DNA of 64,000 nt from Marisediminitalea oceani (GTDB lineage Bacteria; Pseudomonadota; Gammaproteobacteria; Enterobacterales; Alteromonadaceae). Below are positions 17,351-25,811 of the stretch, piece by piece. The number at the start of each line of letters is the position of its first letter. Position 1 is the stretch's first letter. The stretch lies in the NCBI RefSeq assembly GCF_003731635.1, contig NZ_RCUA01000053.1:1-64000 (forward strand), read 5' to 3'. The position numbers and the translations under genes were made by a program. The notes under the pieces were generated by a model. That model was not told the origin of the DNA, did no database searches, and was given only the letters and a program-made list of their open reading frames with translations.

Positions 17351-18894
17351 TACAGCGTCCTCATAAAGTTAACTAAATCTGCTTTTTCTTGTTCGGTATA
17401 ACCAATGTTGAAGCGGCGGTCGTAAAAATCGACCAGCTCACGCAAGTTTGCAGCCGCACCGCCGGCAAAGTAAGGTGCCCGGGCTGCTAACCCTCTTAAC
17501 TGTTGAGTCATAGTGGCGCCAACATCAGTACATTTACCGGTAATAAGCGCCCGGCCCGGATCGTGGGTATAAATTTCCCGGCCCAGGAATGACTGTGGCA
17601 GCACATCATCCCGGCAGGTAATTTTAAACAGTGGCAGGTCGTTGCGACGGTTTTGCCAGGGAAAGTTATTCAGACCTAAGTCCATGAATCCGGGAGACAG
17701 ATCCATGCCCATCGATAAAGTATTATGACATCCTGATCCACAAGAGCGTTTAAACGGATTACCTAAGCCTTTATCGTTATACATCCCCACATCGCTGATA
17801 TAAAAACGCACTTCGCGAAAAATTTCAGAGCCCCTGGCAACAGAAGCTTTAAAAGCCTTAACCTTATCTTGTTGAACTTCCTGAGATTCATCAGCAGTAC
17901 TTGCCCACATAGAAAACTCACCAAAAATCTTATTGAGTGGGTTATTGCCCAGCCTCGCTTTAGGTGAGATAACCAAAGCTTGTGGCCCCAACCCCGGAGG
18001 GGATTGGGGACTGGTTAAATCGCCTGCCAGGTTATCAAAACTCTGAGCACCATAAATCTGGCGCTCAAATGCTTCAATTTCCTCTAAATCATCATCACTT
18101 AGCGCATCAAACAACTGTAAGTGGGTCAAAGCTGCATCAGTTGCCTGGAATTTAGGCGTGAGTCCACGCCCGTCAGCCATGAGCTGTTGAGGTACCGTTA
18201 AGCCAGTATCGGGCCCTTTTGGTAAGGGCATAGCATCATTAAAAAAGAAATTATTGAAAGGGGGTACACCATGTGGCAATTCCATCAAATGGGCAATATT
18301 AATCACTGGCCTAGGCCGACGAAATACGGAAATAGCAGAGGAAGGACTGTCAATTCCCCACTCAGGATCAAGATTACAGCCAGTCGGATCGCGCACCACT
18401 TCAATGGAAAATTCAGGCTCTACCGGCTTTCCGTTAAAAGGTCTTGGTGGCCATGGCATTGCGATACGAATCAGCCCTTTTTCTAACAGCAGTGAATGCG
18501 ATTCTGGTTTTCCCTGAGGTAAGCTCGGACAATTTGACCCGTCAATGGCAGCGAAGAGCGGATCTGTGCCCTTGGTGTCTCGCCAGCGTTGCTGAATAGT
18601 TGAGACCGACAAACTCATTGCATCACTCGGCTGATGACAGGTGACACACGCCCGCCCGTTGGGTCCTTTGGCTGCGAAGAAAGGGTGTTTACTGGTATCT
18701 ATGGGGCCCGCAGTGTTAATAATGCCGAACCGCCCAGAGGCATTTTGATATTCACTGAATCTCGGAAAAACCCTGTCGTCACCCGGAGACCACCAGCTAC
18801 TACTCTGCTCTGCTGCGTCAACAAGGAAAACACTAAAACACGCCAACATTACTGTGCATGTCTTAGTTAGTCTCTCTAGATACTTGTTGTACAT
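17350..18894 (-). CDS. Di-heme c-type cytochrome, secreted
   Basis: About 514 residues with a signal peptide (hydrophobic core CTVMLACFSVFLV). Two heme c sites are visible: CVTCH at about 83-87 and CGSGCH near 390. Length and spacing recall the large di-heme cytochromes/peroxidases, but I do not recognise a characterised homologue. ATG at 18894 is used because it places the signal peptide at the N-terminus; GAGG lies 11 bases upstream. It heads a two-gene operon with the OmpA-like protein under operator copy B. It may accept electrons from an aromatic oxidation in the periplasm (inference). Confidence 0.75.
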   Translation of the reverse strand: MYNKYLERLTKTCTVMLACFSVFLVDAAEQSSSWWSPGDDRVFPRFSEYQNASGRFGIINTAGPIDTSKHPFFAAKGPNGRACVTCHQPSDAMSLSVSTIQQRWRDTKGTDPLFAAIDGSNCPSLPQGKPESHSLLLEKGLIRIAMPWPPRPFNGKPVEPEFSIEVVRDPTGCNLDPEWGIDSPSSAISVFRRPRPVINIAHLMELPHGVPPFNNFFFNDAMPLPKGPDTGLTVPQQLMADGRGLTPKFQATDAALTHLQLFDALSDDDLEEIEAFERQIYGAQSFDNLAGDLTSPQSPPGLGPQALVISPKARLGNNPLNKIFGEFSMWASTADESQEVQQDKVKAFKASVARGSEIFREVRFYISDVGMYNDKGLGNPFKRSCGSGCHNTLSMGMDLSPGFMDLGLNNFPWQNRRNDLPLFKITCRDDVLPQSFLGREIYTHDPGRALITGKCTDVGATMTQQLRGLAARAPYFAGGAAANLRELVDFYDRRFNIGYTEQEKADLVNFMRTL

Positions 18895-19008
18895 TGAAAT
18901 ATAAGCCTCTGAAAAATCTGACGATGATGCAGACAAAAATGAGTGTGCCGAAAAATCGCTCAGGGTAGAAATCCGGACAGCAACTGCAAAAACCTAACGC
19001 ACTTAAAA

Positions 19009-19073
19009 GTTAACTTTTTGTGTACTAAAGGTTAATGACATTTACTGACGAAATACTATACAAAAACTGTCAA
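19009..19073 (-). promoter_or_regulatory. Shared AraC-type operator/promoter, copy B (cytochrome operon)
   Basis: GTTAAC at 19009, TGACGAAA at 19046 and TGTCAA at 19068 on the plus strand, with the same 37- and 22-bp spacings as copies A and C. It is 115 bp before the cytochrome start and 204 bp before the divergent FadL-like porin, so it could serve both. The -10 box is weaker here than in the other two copies. Confidence 0.7.
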
Positions 19074-19276
19074 AAGAGGAATTATGCATACTCAACATAT
19101 CACTGAAGCGTATCTGAATACATTTTTATGACCAATCGTCTGGTGCCCATCATCAGTTATAAAACTAATTAACTAACTGAATTTCTTCTGGCAATACCAC
19201 TGGTCATTTTATAATCTAGCCACAAAGTGCCGCTTTTGGTTCATATTGGTAATATCTGGTTTCAGGGAAGTATTCT

Positions 19277-20617
19277 ATGAGGTTGTGTTCGTCAGTGGGA
19301 TTATTGAGTGCTTTGGTTGCATTCCCTTCAACAGTGCTGGCAGACCAGTACCATTACGGCAACCTGCTGGTAGGCGGTAAAGCCATCGGTTATGGTGGTG
19401 CCTATGTGGCATTGGCGGACGATCAGTCAGCGATGCACTACAACCCTGCCGGGCTGTCTTTTCAGGCAAATGCAAAGTCGGCTTCGGTGAACACCCTGGC
19501 GTTTGAAGACACAGAATTTAAAAACGTGTATACCGACGGCTCTGACTTTGCCCGAACCTCCTTCTCTGTTGTGCCCGGATTTCTTGGCATCAGCACCAGT
19601 TCCGGGCAATGGAGTTACGGCAGCTACTTTACGGTTACCGATTATTCTCAGGAAAGGAATGATAGCAATTCCAATTATGAGTTACCGGCTACCGCGACTA
19701 CGCCCGGGCAGAGTGTTATTGAAACCGTCACCTACGATTTCGACAATGCCGCTTACAAGTTCGGCGGCGCCTTGTCCTACCGTCTTAATAACCGATGGTC
19801 GCTGGGTTTTTCTTTGTCGCTAAAATACATTGAACAGGTCTTATCGCAAACTTCCGGTGCAGCAATTACCATGTATACGCCAACCGGTTCATTTACATCC
19901 GGATTTGATGCCCGGCGACGCATAAATGAAAAACAGTATCTGATTGAGCCATCGCTGAGTGTGTTATATAAGGATGATGCTTTGAGTGTTGGGGCACATT
20001 ACGTTCACAGTGAATCAATCAATCGGAATTATCGCTCTAATAACCTTATTGTTGCGCCCATCATCACCCTGTTAAACGGTTCGCCCGACACCACTTTCCC
20101 GGACTTTATCCGTACAGATAAAGAGCAGGAGCAACCCTCTCTGCTGTCTTTTGGCGCTGCATACCAACATCGCGGCTGGGTTATATCGAGTCAGGTTGAT
20201 TACTACAGCCATGTTGAAAAACAGGATGTGGTACTCGATGATATCGACTTAACCCGTGAGCTGAAACAGATAACCAATTACTCTCTGGGACTTCGTATTC
20301 CGCTCTCTACCGATACCGCTCTGCAAATTGGTTTTTTCACCGATAACAGCAACGGCGTTATCGACTTTGACATTCCCTTTCAGCGCGTGGAGGCTATCGA
20401 TACCCGGGGGATCAGTGTTGCCTATGAAACAAAGTTAATGGGCTACCCGCTAACCCTTGGCCTGTATGCCAAACAGGGCAACGGCAAAGTGCGATATGCT
20501 GATGTGCGGTATGTGGAAGCGATAACTGGCGTGACCCTATACCCGGAAAATGATTCAAATGACGTCCAGTCAGCAGAAAAATCCTCGGTGGTAATTTTTG
20601 CCAGTATGGATTTTTAA
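19277..20617 (+). CDS. FadL/OmpP1-type outer-membrane transporter
   Basis: Outer-membrane protein of 446 residues. The signal peptide (cleavage near VLADQ) is followed by YGNLLVGGKAIGYGGAYVAL and DDQSAMHYNPAGL, the OmpP1/FadL hatch region, and a barrel ending in Phe (FASMDF). FadL-family porins bring in hydrophobic molecules, and some are specialised for aromatics (TodX/TbuX). AGGGA lies before the ATG. It is divergent from the cytochrome operon. Its stop codon overlaps the stop of rimI, tail to tail, by three bases. Confidence 0.82.
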   Translation: MRLCSSVGLLSALVAFPSTVLADQYHYGNLLVGGKAIGYGGAYVALADDQSAMHYNPAGLSFQANAKSASVNTLAFEDTEFKNVYTDGSDFARTSFSVVPGFLGISTSSGQWSYGSYFTVTDYSQERNDSNSNYELPATATTPGQSVIETVTYDFDNAAYKFGGALSYRLNNRWSLGFSLSLKYIEQVLSQTSGAAITMYTPTGSFTSGFDARRRINEKQYLIEPSLSVLYKDDALSVGAHYVHSESINRNYRSNNLIVAPIITLLNGSPDTTFPDFIRTDKEQEQPSLLSFGAAYQHRGWVISSQVDYYSHVEKQDVVLDDIDLTRELKQITNYSLGLRIPLSTDTALQIGFFTDNSNGVIDFDIPFQRVEAIDTRGISVAYETKLMGYPLTLGLYAKQGNGKVRYADVRYVEAITGVTLYPENDSNDVQSAEKSSVVIFASMDF

Positions 20618-21108
20618 ACAGGATTGGCGTGATGGCTGTCAGCACTTATTGGTAAGGACATCATAAGCGCGTCTTCCCTGCCATCTTTGGTAGGATAATA
20701 GCCTTTGCGCCGTTCCAGTAATTCAAAGCCGCTATTTAAATAAAGTGTGTGGGCGGCAAGATTCGACTCGCGCACTTCCAAAAAACAGTTTGACGCATTC
20801 AGCTGTTTACAGCGGTTAATGACAAAATCCAGCATTCGTTTACCGGCACCTTGTCCTCTCAGCTCTGCACTGATAGCGATGTCCATCAGGGTCACTTCGT
20901 CCAGCACCACCAGTAAAATGGCAAATCCAATGACCTGCCCGTCACTAAGCATCACCCAACATTCGTAAGGTGCTGTAGTGCAGTCCAGAAATGTGGCCTG
21001 AGACCACGGCGCATACTGGGCTTCACAATGAATGGAATGAGCTGTTACGGCGAGCGCTTCATCGGCCTGAGTAATTTTTAACTGTGATAAATCTAGTTCA
21101 GTGCGCAC
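20614..21108 (-). CDS. rimI: Ribosomal protein bS18 alanine N-acetyltransferase-like GNAT
   Basis: GNAT acetyltransferase of 164 residues. The acetyl-CoA loop is SAELRGQGAGKRMLDFVI, followed by the RimI-typical FLEVRESNLAAHTLYLNSGF and RKGYYPTKDGREDALMM. It would acetylate the N-terminal Ala of ribosomal protein S18. The GTG start at 21108 overlaps the holD gene by 16 bases. The order holD-rimI is that of Escherichia coli, where prfC follows; here a FadL-like gene and the ferulate locus lie between rimI and the prfC fragment. Confidence 0.9.
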   Translation of the reverse strand: MRTELDLSQLKITQADEALAVTAHSIHCEAQYAPWSQATFLDCTTAPYECWVMLSDGQVIGFAILLVVLDEVTLMDIAISAELRGQGAGKRMLDFVINRCKQLNASNCFLEVRESNLAAHTLYLNSGFELLERRKGYYPTKDGREDALMMSLPISADSHHANPV

Positions 21109-21563
21109 AACGCCTGCCAGAGCTGCTTTTTATGTTGATAGGTTAGTTTGTCCGGCGCTACTGGCAATGTGATCGCTGCTTGCGAGACTGATATTGGCGC
21201 GCCAACTTTAACGGGTGGAACGGTTTCCATAGCCAGGCTCTGCACAGCAATAAGCAAGTCAGCAAAAAATTGTGGTGCCTGCTGTGCTTTGATTTCCTGT
21301 AGTGCTGCCGGGGTTTGCTGCGGTGCTACCGGTTCATCAGCCTTTTTAGCCGTTTGAGACGGCGCAGGCTTAGCGGATACACTGTCTTTTATTCGCTGCA
21401 GATGCGAGCGCGCGGTATCCTGTGACACTGGTTCTGATTTTACTTTTTCTGAAACGTCAGGCGCTTCACCGGCTGGTTCTGCCAATTTGCCCTGCGGCTG
21501 CCAAACCGGAATTTGCATTTCTTGTAATGCAGCAATTTGGTAATCAGTTAGCGCGAATGCCAT
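21093..21563 (-). CDS. holD: DNA polymerase III psi subunit-like protein
   Basis: 156 residues. The N-terminal LTDYQIAALQEMQIPVWQPQ resembles the HolD peptide that binds the chi subunit, and the end KQLWQALCAL matches the HolD C-terminus. The middle is a Pro/Ala/Lys-rich linker longer than in enterobacteria. It would connect chi to the clamp loader. The assignment rests on the two ends and on the position directly before rimI. Confidence 0.75.
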   Translation of the reverse strand: MAFALTDYQIAALQEMQIPVWQPQGKLAEPAGEAPDVSEKVKSEPVSQDTARSHLQRIKDSVSAKPAPSQTAKKADEPVAPQQTPAALQEIKAQQAPQFFADLLIAVQSLAMETVPPVKVGAPISVSQAAITLPVAPDKLTYQHKKQLWQALCALN

Positions 21564-21628
21564 GATAAGCGATGATTTTTCTGTGTAATGAAATGAGTTT
21601 CAGGAGTCTATCAGAACAAAGAGGAAAG

Positions 21629-21705
21629 TGGCAGGGGTGGAGGGACTCGAACCCCCAACCATCGGTTTTGGAGACCGCTGTTCTACCAATTCGAACTACA
21701 CCCCT
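21629..21705 (-). tRNA. tRNA-Trp (anticodon CCA)
   Basis: The minus strand folds into a standard cloverleaf: acceptor AGGGGTG/CACCCCT, D arm GTTC/GAAC, anticodon stem CGGT/ACCG with loop CTCCAAA and a TTCGAGT T-loop. The 3' CCA is encoded. Close to E. coli tRNA-Trp. No integration scar at its 3' end was seen. Confidence 0.95.
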
Positions 21706-21811
21706 AGCGCGCTGTGAATTATACGTATGCGCCTTCAAAGGTAAAGTATTTTTACAATAAATGACTAAAATCGCGTTTAAGCGCGCAAATATTAAACGCT
21801 ACGGCGAATTA

Positions 21812-22606
21812 TTAGCCCGGATTCGTCTCGGCCGCCGCCGTCCACAAACGATTGGTAAAATCTACCACGGGTAAAAAAGCAGCCACGCTCCTTTCCACCA
21901 GGTCAGCCGACTTACCTGCCTGCTGCGCGTACTCGTCACATAACTGCTGTTGTTGGGCACTGTTCAGCTCATTAATAAGAACACAGGCGGCAATATCAAA
22001 ATAACGGTTACCGGTAGCCGCATACTCCCAGTCGACCACTTTATTGCGTGACGCGCCTACCAGGTGCGCAAACGACAGATCGTTGTGGCAAAAACAAAAA
22101 TCCTGGTAGTGGCTGAACTGAGAAATCACCGGCACCAGTTTATCTCTTTGTGCCGAGTAGGAACGCGCGGCTTTGGTGGGTAACTGTTCGAGGTAATGTT
22201 GCCAGCATGGCAGCAGCGCTAAGGTTGGCGCGTTAATATCGCTTTTATGGATATTAACGAGTGCGTGTACCAGCCGCTCAATATCCAGAGATGGTTGCTC
22301 TGGCGTATCGACCCACTCCTCAACCCACACGCGTAATGCCGAATCATAAGCGGTAACCACCGGTGCCAGCTCACACATGGCCAGTTGCTGCTGCAATTTA
22401 GCGACGACAGTGTAGTTAACAGCACTGAACGAGGCCGGGCCCAGCAATTTGACCGCCCAGCTTTGCCCGCCGCTGCTGGCCCGGAAGACACTGTTAGCCA
22501 GGCCCTGACGAACCGGCTCAAAGGTTAATTGCGAGGTACCACAGGCCCCTGCTATAAAGTCGCTTAGCTGTTTGTCAGAGACTTTTCTGACCATTCCTGT
22601 TTCCAT
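21812..22606 (-). CDS. Phosphotransferase of the choline/thiamine kinase family
   Basis: About 264 residues with the aminoglycoside/choline-kinase fold. Visible motifs are the catalytic CHNDLSFAHLV loop and KVVDWEYAATGNRYFDIAA, the metal-binding loop. The gene overlaps the PnuC-type transporter by 43 bp and is the last of a TPP-riboswitch operon, so a thiamine kinase role (trapping imported thiamine) is likely. Start uncertain: ATG at 22606 or ATG four codons later, neither with a good ribosome site. Confidence 0.78.
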   Translation of the reverse strand: METGMVRKVSDKQLSDFIAGACGTSQLTFEPVRQGLANSVFRASSGGQSWAVKLLGPASFSAVNYTVVAKLQQQLAMCELAPVVTAYDSALRVWVEEWVDTPEQPSLDIERLVHALVNIHKSDINAPTLALLPCWQHYLEQLPTKAARSYSAQRDKLVPVISQFSHYQDFCFCHNDLSFAHLVGASRNKVVDWEYAATGNRYFDIAACVLINELNSAQQQQLCDEYAQQAGKSADLVERSVAAFLPVVDFTNRLWTAAAETNPG

Positions 22607-23175
22607 TGGTTATACCCATAAACCGAAAAGCCAACATACCCTAGAAACAGGCAGGCAGACAAAATTAACCCGCTTTGCCAGTACAGGAACACGGCAGCAG
22701 TATTGATGACAAACCAGTAGATCCAGTTTTGCAGTATTTTGTGCGCCACCATAAAGGTGGTCGCCACACTGAAAACATTAATGGCCGCATCAAGCCACAG
22801 GTACTCACTGTTAAACTGCGTTGCCGCTAATTTACCTAAGCCTACGGCCACGGCCGTTAAGCTAAACACTGCCAACACATGCCAGCTCAAAGACCGGGAC
22901 TGCACTGATTTATCTTCTCCCGGTTTATGATGCCACTGCCAGTAACCGTAAACCGCCATTACCATGTAAAACAGGTTCAGCGCCGATTGAAACGGTAACG
23001 CCACCTGCCAGAACAGCCAGGTATAAATGGCAGTGCTGGTGAGAGCTGCCAGCCAGCACCAGGCACTTTGCCGGGCAGCGAGCAGCACATAGGCAATGGC
23101 CAGCACTACGGCCAGCCATTCTGCCAGCGAGGTCGCGACAATTTGTTCAACCAATTGAGAAAGGATCTGTTCCAT
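22564..23175 (-). CDS. pnuT: PnuC/PnuT-family vitamin transporter
   Basis: Membrane protein of 203 residues with seven or so helices. PnuC-family features include WCWLAALTSTAIYTWLFW and the tandem W-Y-W-rich stretches YGYWQW and VYGYNQW. PnuC proteins take up nicotinamide riboside; relatives in TPP-regulated operons are called PnuT and are assigned thiamine. The TPP riboswitch at the operon head and the thiamine-binding-type neighbour favour thiamine here. Confidence 0.82.
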   Translation of the reverse strand: MEQILSQLVEQIVATSLAEWLAVVLAIAYVLLAARQSAWCWLAALTSTAIYTWLFWQVALPFQSALNLFYMVMAVYGYWQWHHKPGEDKSVQSRSLSWHVLAVFSLTAVAVGLGKLAATQFNSEYLWLDAAINVFSVATTFMVAHKILQNWIYWFVINTAAVFLYWQSGLILSACLFLGYVGFSVYGYNQWKQEWSEKSLTNS

Positions 23176-23181
23176 TCTGTC

Positions 23182-23436
23182 CTACTTACTGCTCATGGCA
23201 TCAAAATTAAGAAATTTGGCCACAAACACCGCCTGCCCGACTTCTTCATGGGTTCGCTGCATTTCTGCGCCCAGCACTTGCATCACCTCGGTGTAATCGC
23301 CATGTACCTGAGTGCTGGTGGAACAGGTGATGACTGTCAGGTTACTATAACTATTCAGCCGTTCAATAAAGGCCTTGATTGGCCCGACATAGTCATTAAC
23401 CAAAGGGTATAGCGATAACTCGACCATCACCTGCAT
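23182..23436 (-). CDS. Thiamine-binding-type small protein (YkoF/MTH1187 family)
   Basis: 84 residues with the ferredoxin-like MTH1187/YkoF pattern: VELSLYPLVNDYVGPIKAFI, then TQVHGDYTEVMQVL. Family members bind thiamine or its HMP moiety. It lies 9 bp after the TonB receptor gene and 6 bp before the transporter in the TPP-riboswitch operon. Confidence 0.75.
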   Translation of the reverse strand: MQVMVELSLYPLVNDYVGPIKAFIERLNSYSNLTVITCSTSTQVHGDYTEVMQVLGAEMQRTHEEVGQAVFVAKFLNFDAMSSK

Positions 23437-23445
23437 AATGTGCTC

Positions 23446-25509
23446 CTAGAATTGATAACGAACGGTAACACCGGTTTGACGACCATTACCCAACTGATAA
23501 TAGGGCTCATCAAATTCGTAAAAATCACGGGGATCGTTACTGAATCCGCCAAAACCGCGGGTATAGTAAGTTTCATCAAACGCGTTGTTGATCCACAGTT
23601 GTGTTTCCCAGTTCTCTATTCGCCAGCTTAGCTGGGTATGCACTAATGTGCGCGAAGGTGCCGTCACATCATGGCCATCAGAAAAGCGATAACGATCAGC
23701 AAAATCCACTTCAACATTCCAGCGTATTGATTCGTTGAAATCCAGCTGACTGAGTAAATTGGCAGTAAACTCAGGCGCCTGAGCCTGCTGCTGCTCGGTT
23801 ACGGTAATGCCGTCAGCGCGGGTATAATCTTCATAATAGGCATCCAGATACCCACCCGAGAAGCTCAGGTTCCAGTTGTCAGTTGCCTGCCAGCTAAGCT
23901 CAACCTCAACGCCCTGGTTGGTACCTAAATCGGCGTTACTGATAATATCAATAAACTCCGCAGAGCCGTCGTCCCGATACTGCAGCTCATAGTCGCTAAC
24001 CTGCGTGTCTTCCCGTTTCATGATAAAAAATGCCAAGCGGGAGGTTAACTGGTCAGCCAGTCGCCCTTTCATGCCAATTTCATAGTTCCAGTTATACTCT
24101 TCGTCGTAGAAACGGTTATCGGTAGACACGTTCTGGTCGGGGTTAATGCCGGCGCCTTTATAACCACGGGAAACACTGGCATAAACCAGTTGCTGACCCA
24201 ACTGATAACTCAGTGCCAGCTTGCCGCCCAGCATTGTGGAATCATGCTCACCGTTGAGGCCGGCATTGTCGCCGTAAGAAAAATCATAGTTTTCTGCGCG
24301 TAAAGCAAAGGTCAGTAATAAGTCATCGGTTAACTGGCTTTCCAGCTGACCGTAAAGGGCCTGTGTGATGGGCTGATACTGACTGACGAAATCGCCATCA
24401 GCATAGGTGTACTGACGAAGTAAATCCTCTTTATTATTCTTAACCCGCGTACCGATAACCCAGGAGGTCGTGTCGTTAAATAAACGCCATTGATCGCCAC
24501 TAACAAAACGTAACTCCACAGTATTGGTATCTACGTCGCGGTAATACGCATCGAAAGAAGTGTATCCCCACGGATGAAAGCCATCAAAGGTCCAGTCTTC
24601 GTCATACGCATAACCAATATTATGGCTGGCGTGAGTGACTATAAAGTGCAGGTCGCCGCCATCCAGCCGGGTTAGTAAATTAGCGCTGATAGCATGGGTT
24701 TGCTGGCGGTCAAACCCAGGTTCATCAGACAAGGTTTCGCGCGTGTTATCCAAAGAAAAGGCATCAAAACCGTTGTCAATGTCGTACCAGCGATAATTAA
24801 CGGTTAACGATACTTCATCGCTGTAATCGTAGCTCGCCGCTAACCGAATAGCACTTTCGTCAATGTTGTTGGTGTCGTCGCGATTAAGAAAAGTATTGCG
24901 CACAAAACCGTCGCTCTGGTTGTGCACCAGCGCCCCGCGTAAGGCCAGGTTGTCTGCTACCTCGACACTCTTACCCGCTTCCACCCGATAACTGCTCTTG
25001 GTAGCCGCAGTGAGCTGAACGTAATCGGCGTCGCTCTCCCCGGCCTGGGTGGATTTAATTAATACTGCGCCTGCCAGTGCACCGGTGCCGAATACCGTAG
25101 CCTGAGGGCCTCGGAAGATTTCGACCTGTTGGGTATCAAACAGCAGAGCAGCAGCGCCAAGTCCGGTAAAGTCAAAGTCGTCCACCATAATGCTGACCGA
25201 CGGATTAATCGGTTCGGCATATTGGCTACGTTCGCCAATACCGCGAATCTGCACAAAGCGTCCCCGCGAGGCGCCTGTTGCAAAATTGACGTTTGGCGCG
25301 ATGCGCAGTAAATCTTCAATGTGCTCGGCCTGACGGCTTTGAATACGTGCATTATCAATGATTGAGGCACTGGCGCTCAGTTGAGCGAGGGCCCGCTGAT
25401 GGAAGTCACCGTAGACGGTGACTTTTTCGATGTCTTGTTGTTTAGCAGCGAAAGTACTGACAGACAAACTCAGTAAAGATAATGAAAACAGAGTCTTAGG
25501 TAATTTCAT
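23446..25509 (-). CDS. TonB-dependent receptor under TPP riboswitch control (thiamine-type)
   Basis: Outer-membrane receptor of about 687 residues: signal peptide to about residue 22, plug with IEKVTVYGDFHQRALAQLSA and VEIFRGPQATVFGTGALAGA, and a barrel ending VRYQF. ATG at 25509 gives the cleaner signal peptide than the one six codons upstream. It is the first gene after a TPP riboswitch and starts the operon receptor-binding protein-PnuT-kinase, so it probably imports thiamine or a precursor across the outer membrane. Confidence 0.88.
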   Translation of the reverse strand: MKLPKTLFSLSLLSLSVSTFAAKQQDIEKVTVYGDFHQRALAQLSASASIIDNARIQSRQAEHIEDLLRIAPNVNFATGASRGRFVQIRGIGERSQYAEPINPSVSIMVDDFDFTGLGAAALLFDTQQVEIFRGPQATVFGTGALAGAVLIKSTQAGESDADYVQLTAATKSSYRVEAGKSVEVADNLALRGALVHNQSDGFVRNTFLNRDDTNNIDESAIRLAASYDYSDEVSLTVNYRWYDIDNGFDAFSLDNTRETLSDEPGFDRQQTHAISANLLTRLDGGDLHFIVTHASHNIGYAYDEDWTFDGFHPWGYTSFDAYYRDVDTNTVELRFVSGDQWRLFNDTTSWVIGTRVKNNKEDLLRQYTYADGDFVSQYQPITQALYGQLESQLTDDLLLTFALRAENYDFSYGDNAGLNGEHDSTMLGGKLALSYQLGQQLVYASVSRGYKGAGINPDQNVSTDNRFYDEEYNWNYEIGMKGRLADQLTSRLAFFIMKREDTQVSDYELQYRDDGSAEFIDIISNADLGTNQGVEVELSWQATDNWNLSFSGGYLDAYYEDYTRADGITVTEQQQAQAPEFTANLLSQLDFNESIRWNVEVDFADRYRFSDGHDVTAPSRTLVHTQLSWRIENWETQLWINNAFDETYYTRGFGGFSNDPRDFYEFDEPYYQLGNGRQTGVTVRYQF

Positions 25510-25578
25510 ACTGGATCTCTTGTGCAATGATGACCAAAAGATCCGGCTTTTAACGGCAGGTGATAAGGCTTGACTGTA

Positions 25579-25660
25579 ACCATCCCTACGCCGGTATTAT
25601 CCGGATCAGGTTTAAGGGTTCCCATTTCATGGATCTCAGCCGTTTCCGGCACCCCTTGGT
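25579..25660 (-). promoter_or_regulatory. TPP (thiamine pyrophosphate) riboswitch
   Basis: The minus strand carries the THI-element core: GGGGTGCC, GGCTGAGA, ACCCTT, AACCTGATCCGGATAATACC and GCGTAGGGA in order, closed by an ACCA/TGGT P1 stem. It lies about 70 bp before the TonB receptor start and would lower expression of the uptake operon when TPP is plentiful. Confidence 0.95.
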
Positions 25661-25758
25661 GAAAGCATTGTGAATGCGCGATGGAGTCTACCAAGACTTA
25701 AGAGATTTGCAACCGTTTAACAGGTTGGCGTACTGAGGTATTAATCAGCAGAAATAAG

Positions 25759-25784
25759 AACGCCCACCGTGACGAGGTGGGCGT
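25759..25784 (-). terminator. Rho-independent terminator of the PEP-CTERM gene
   Basis: Inverted repeat AACGCCCACC / GGTGGGCGTT with a 6-base loop, followed on the minus strand by a T-rich run (CTTATTT). Located 28 bp after the PEP-CTERM stop. Confidence 0.75.
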
Positions 25785-25811
25785 TACTTAATTGCTCCCG
25801 GATAAAGAGCT

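Noticed and set aside
21629..21705. tRNA-Trp as an island attachment site
   Set aside because: No partial tRNA copy or integrase nearby; the likely insertion site in this window is prfC.
21544..21738. Minus-strand frame across the tRNA-Trp gene
   Set aside because: It reads through the tRNA and has no protein features.
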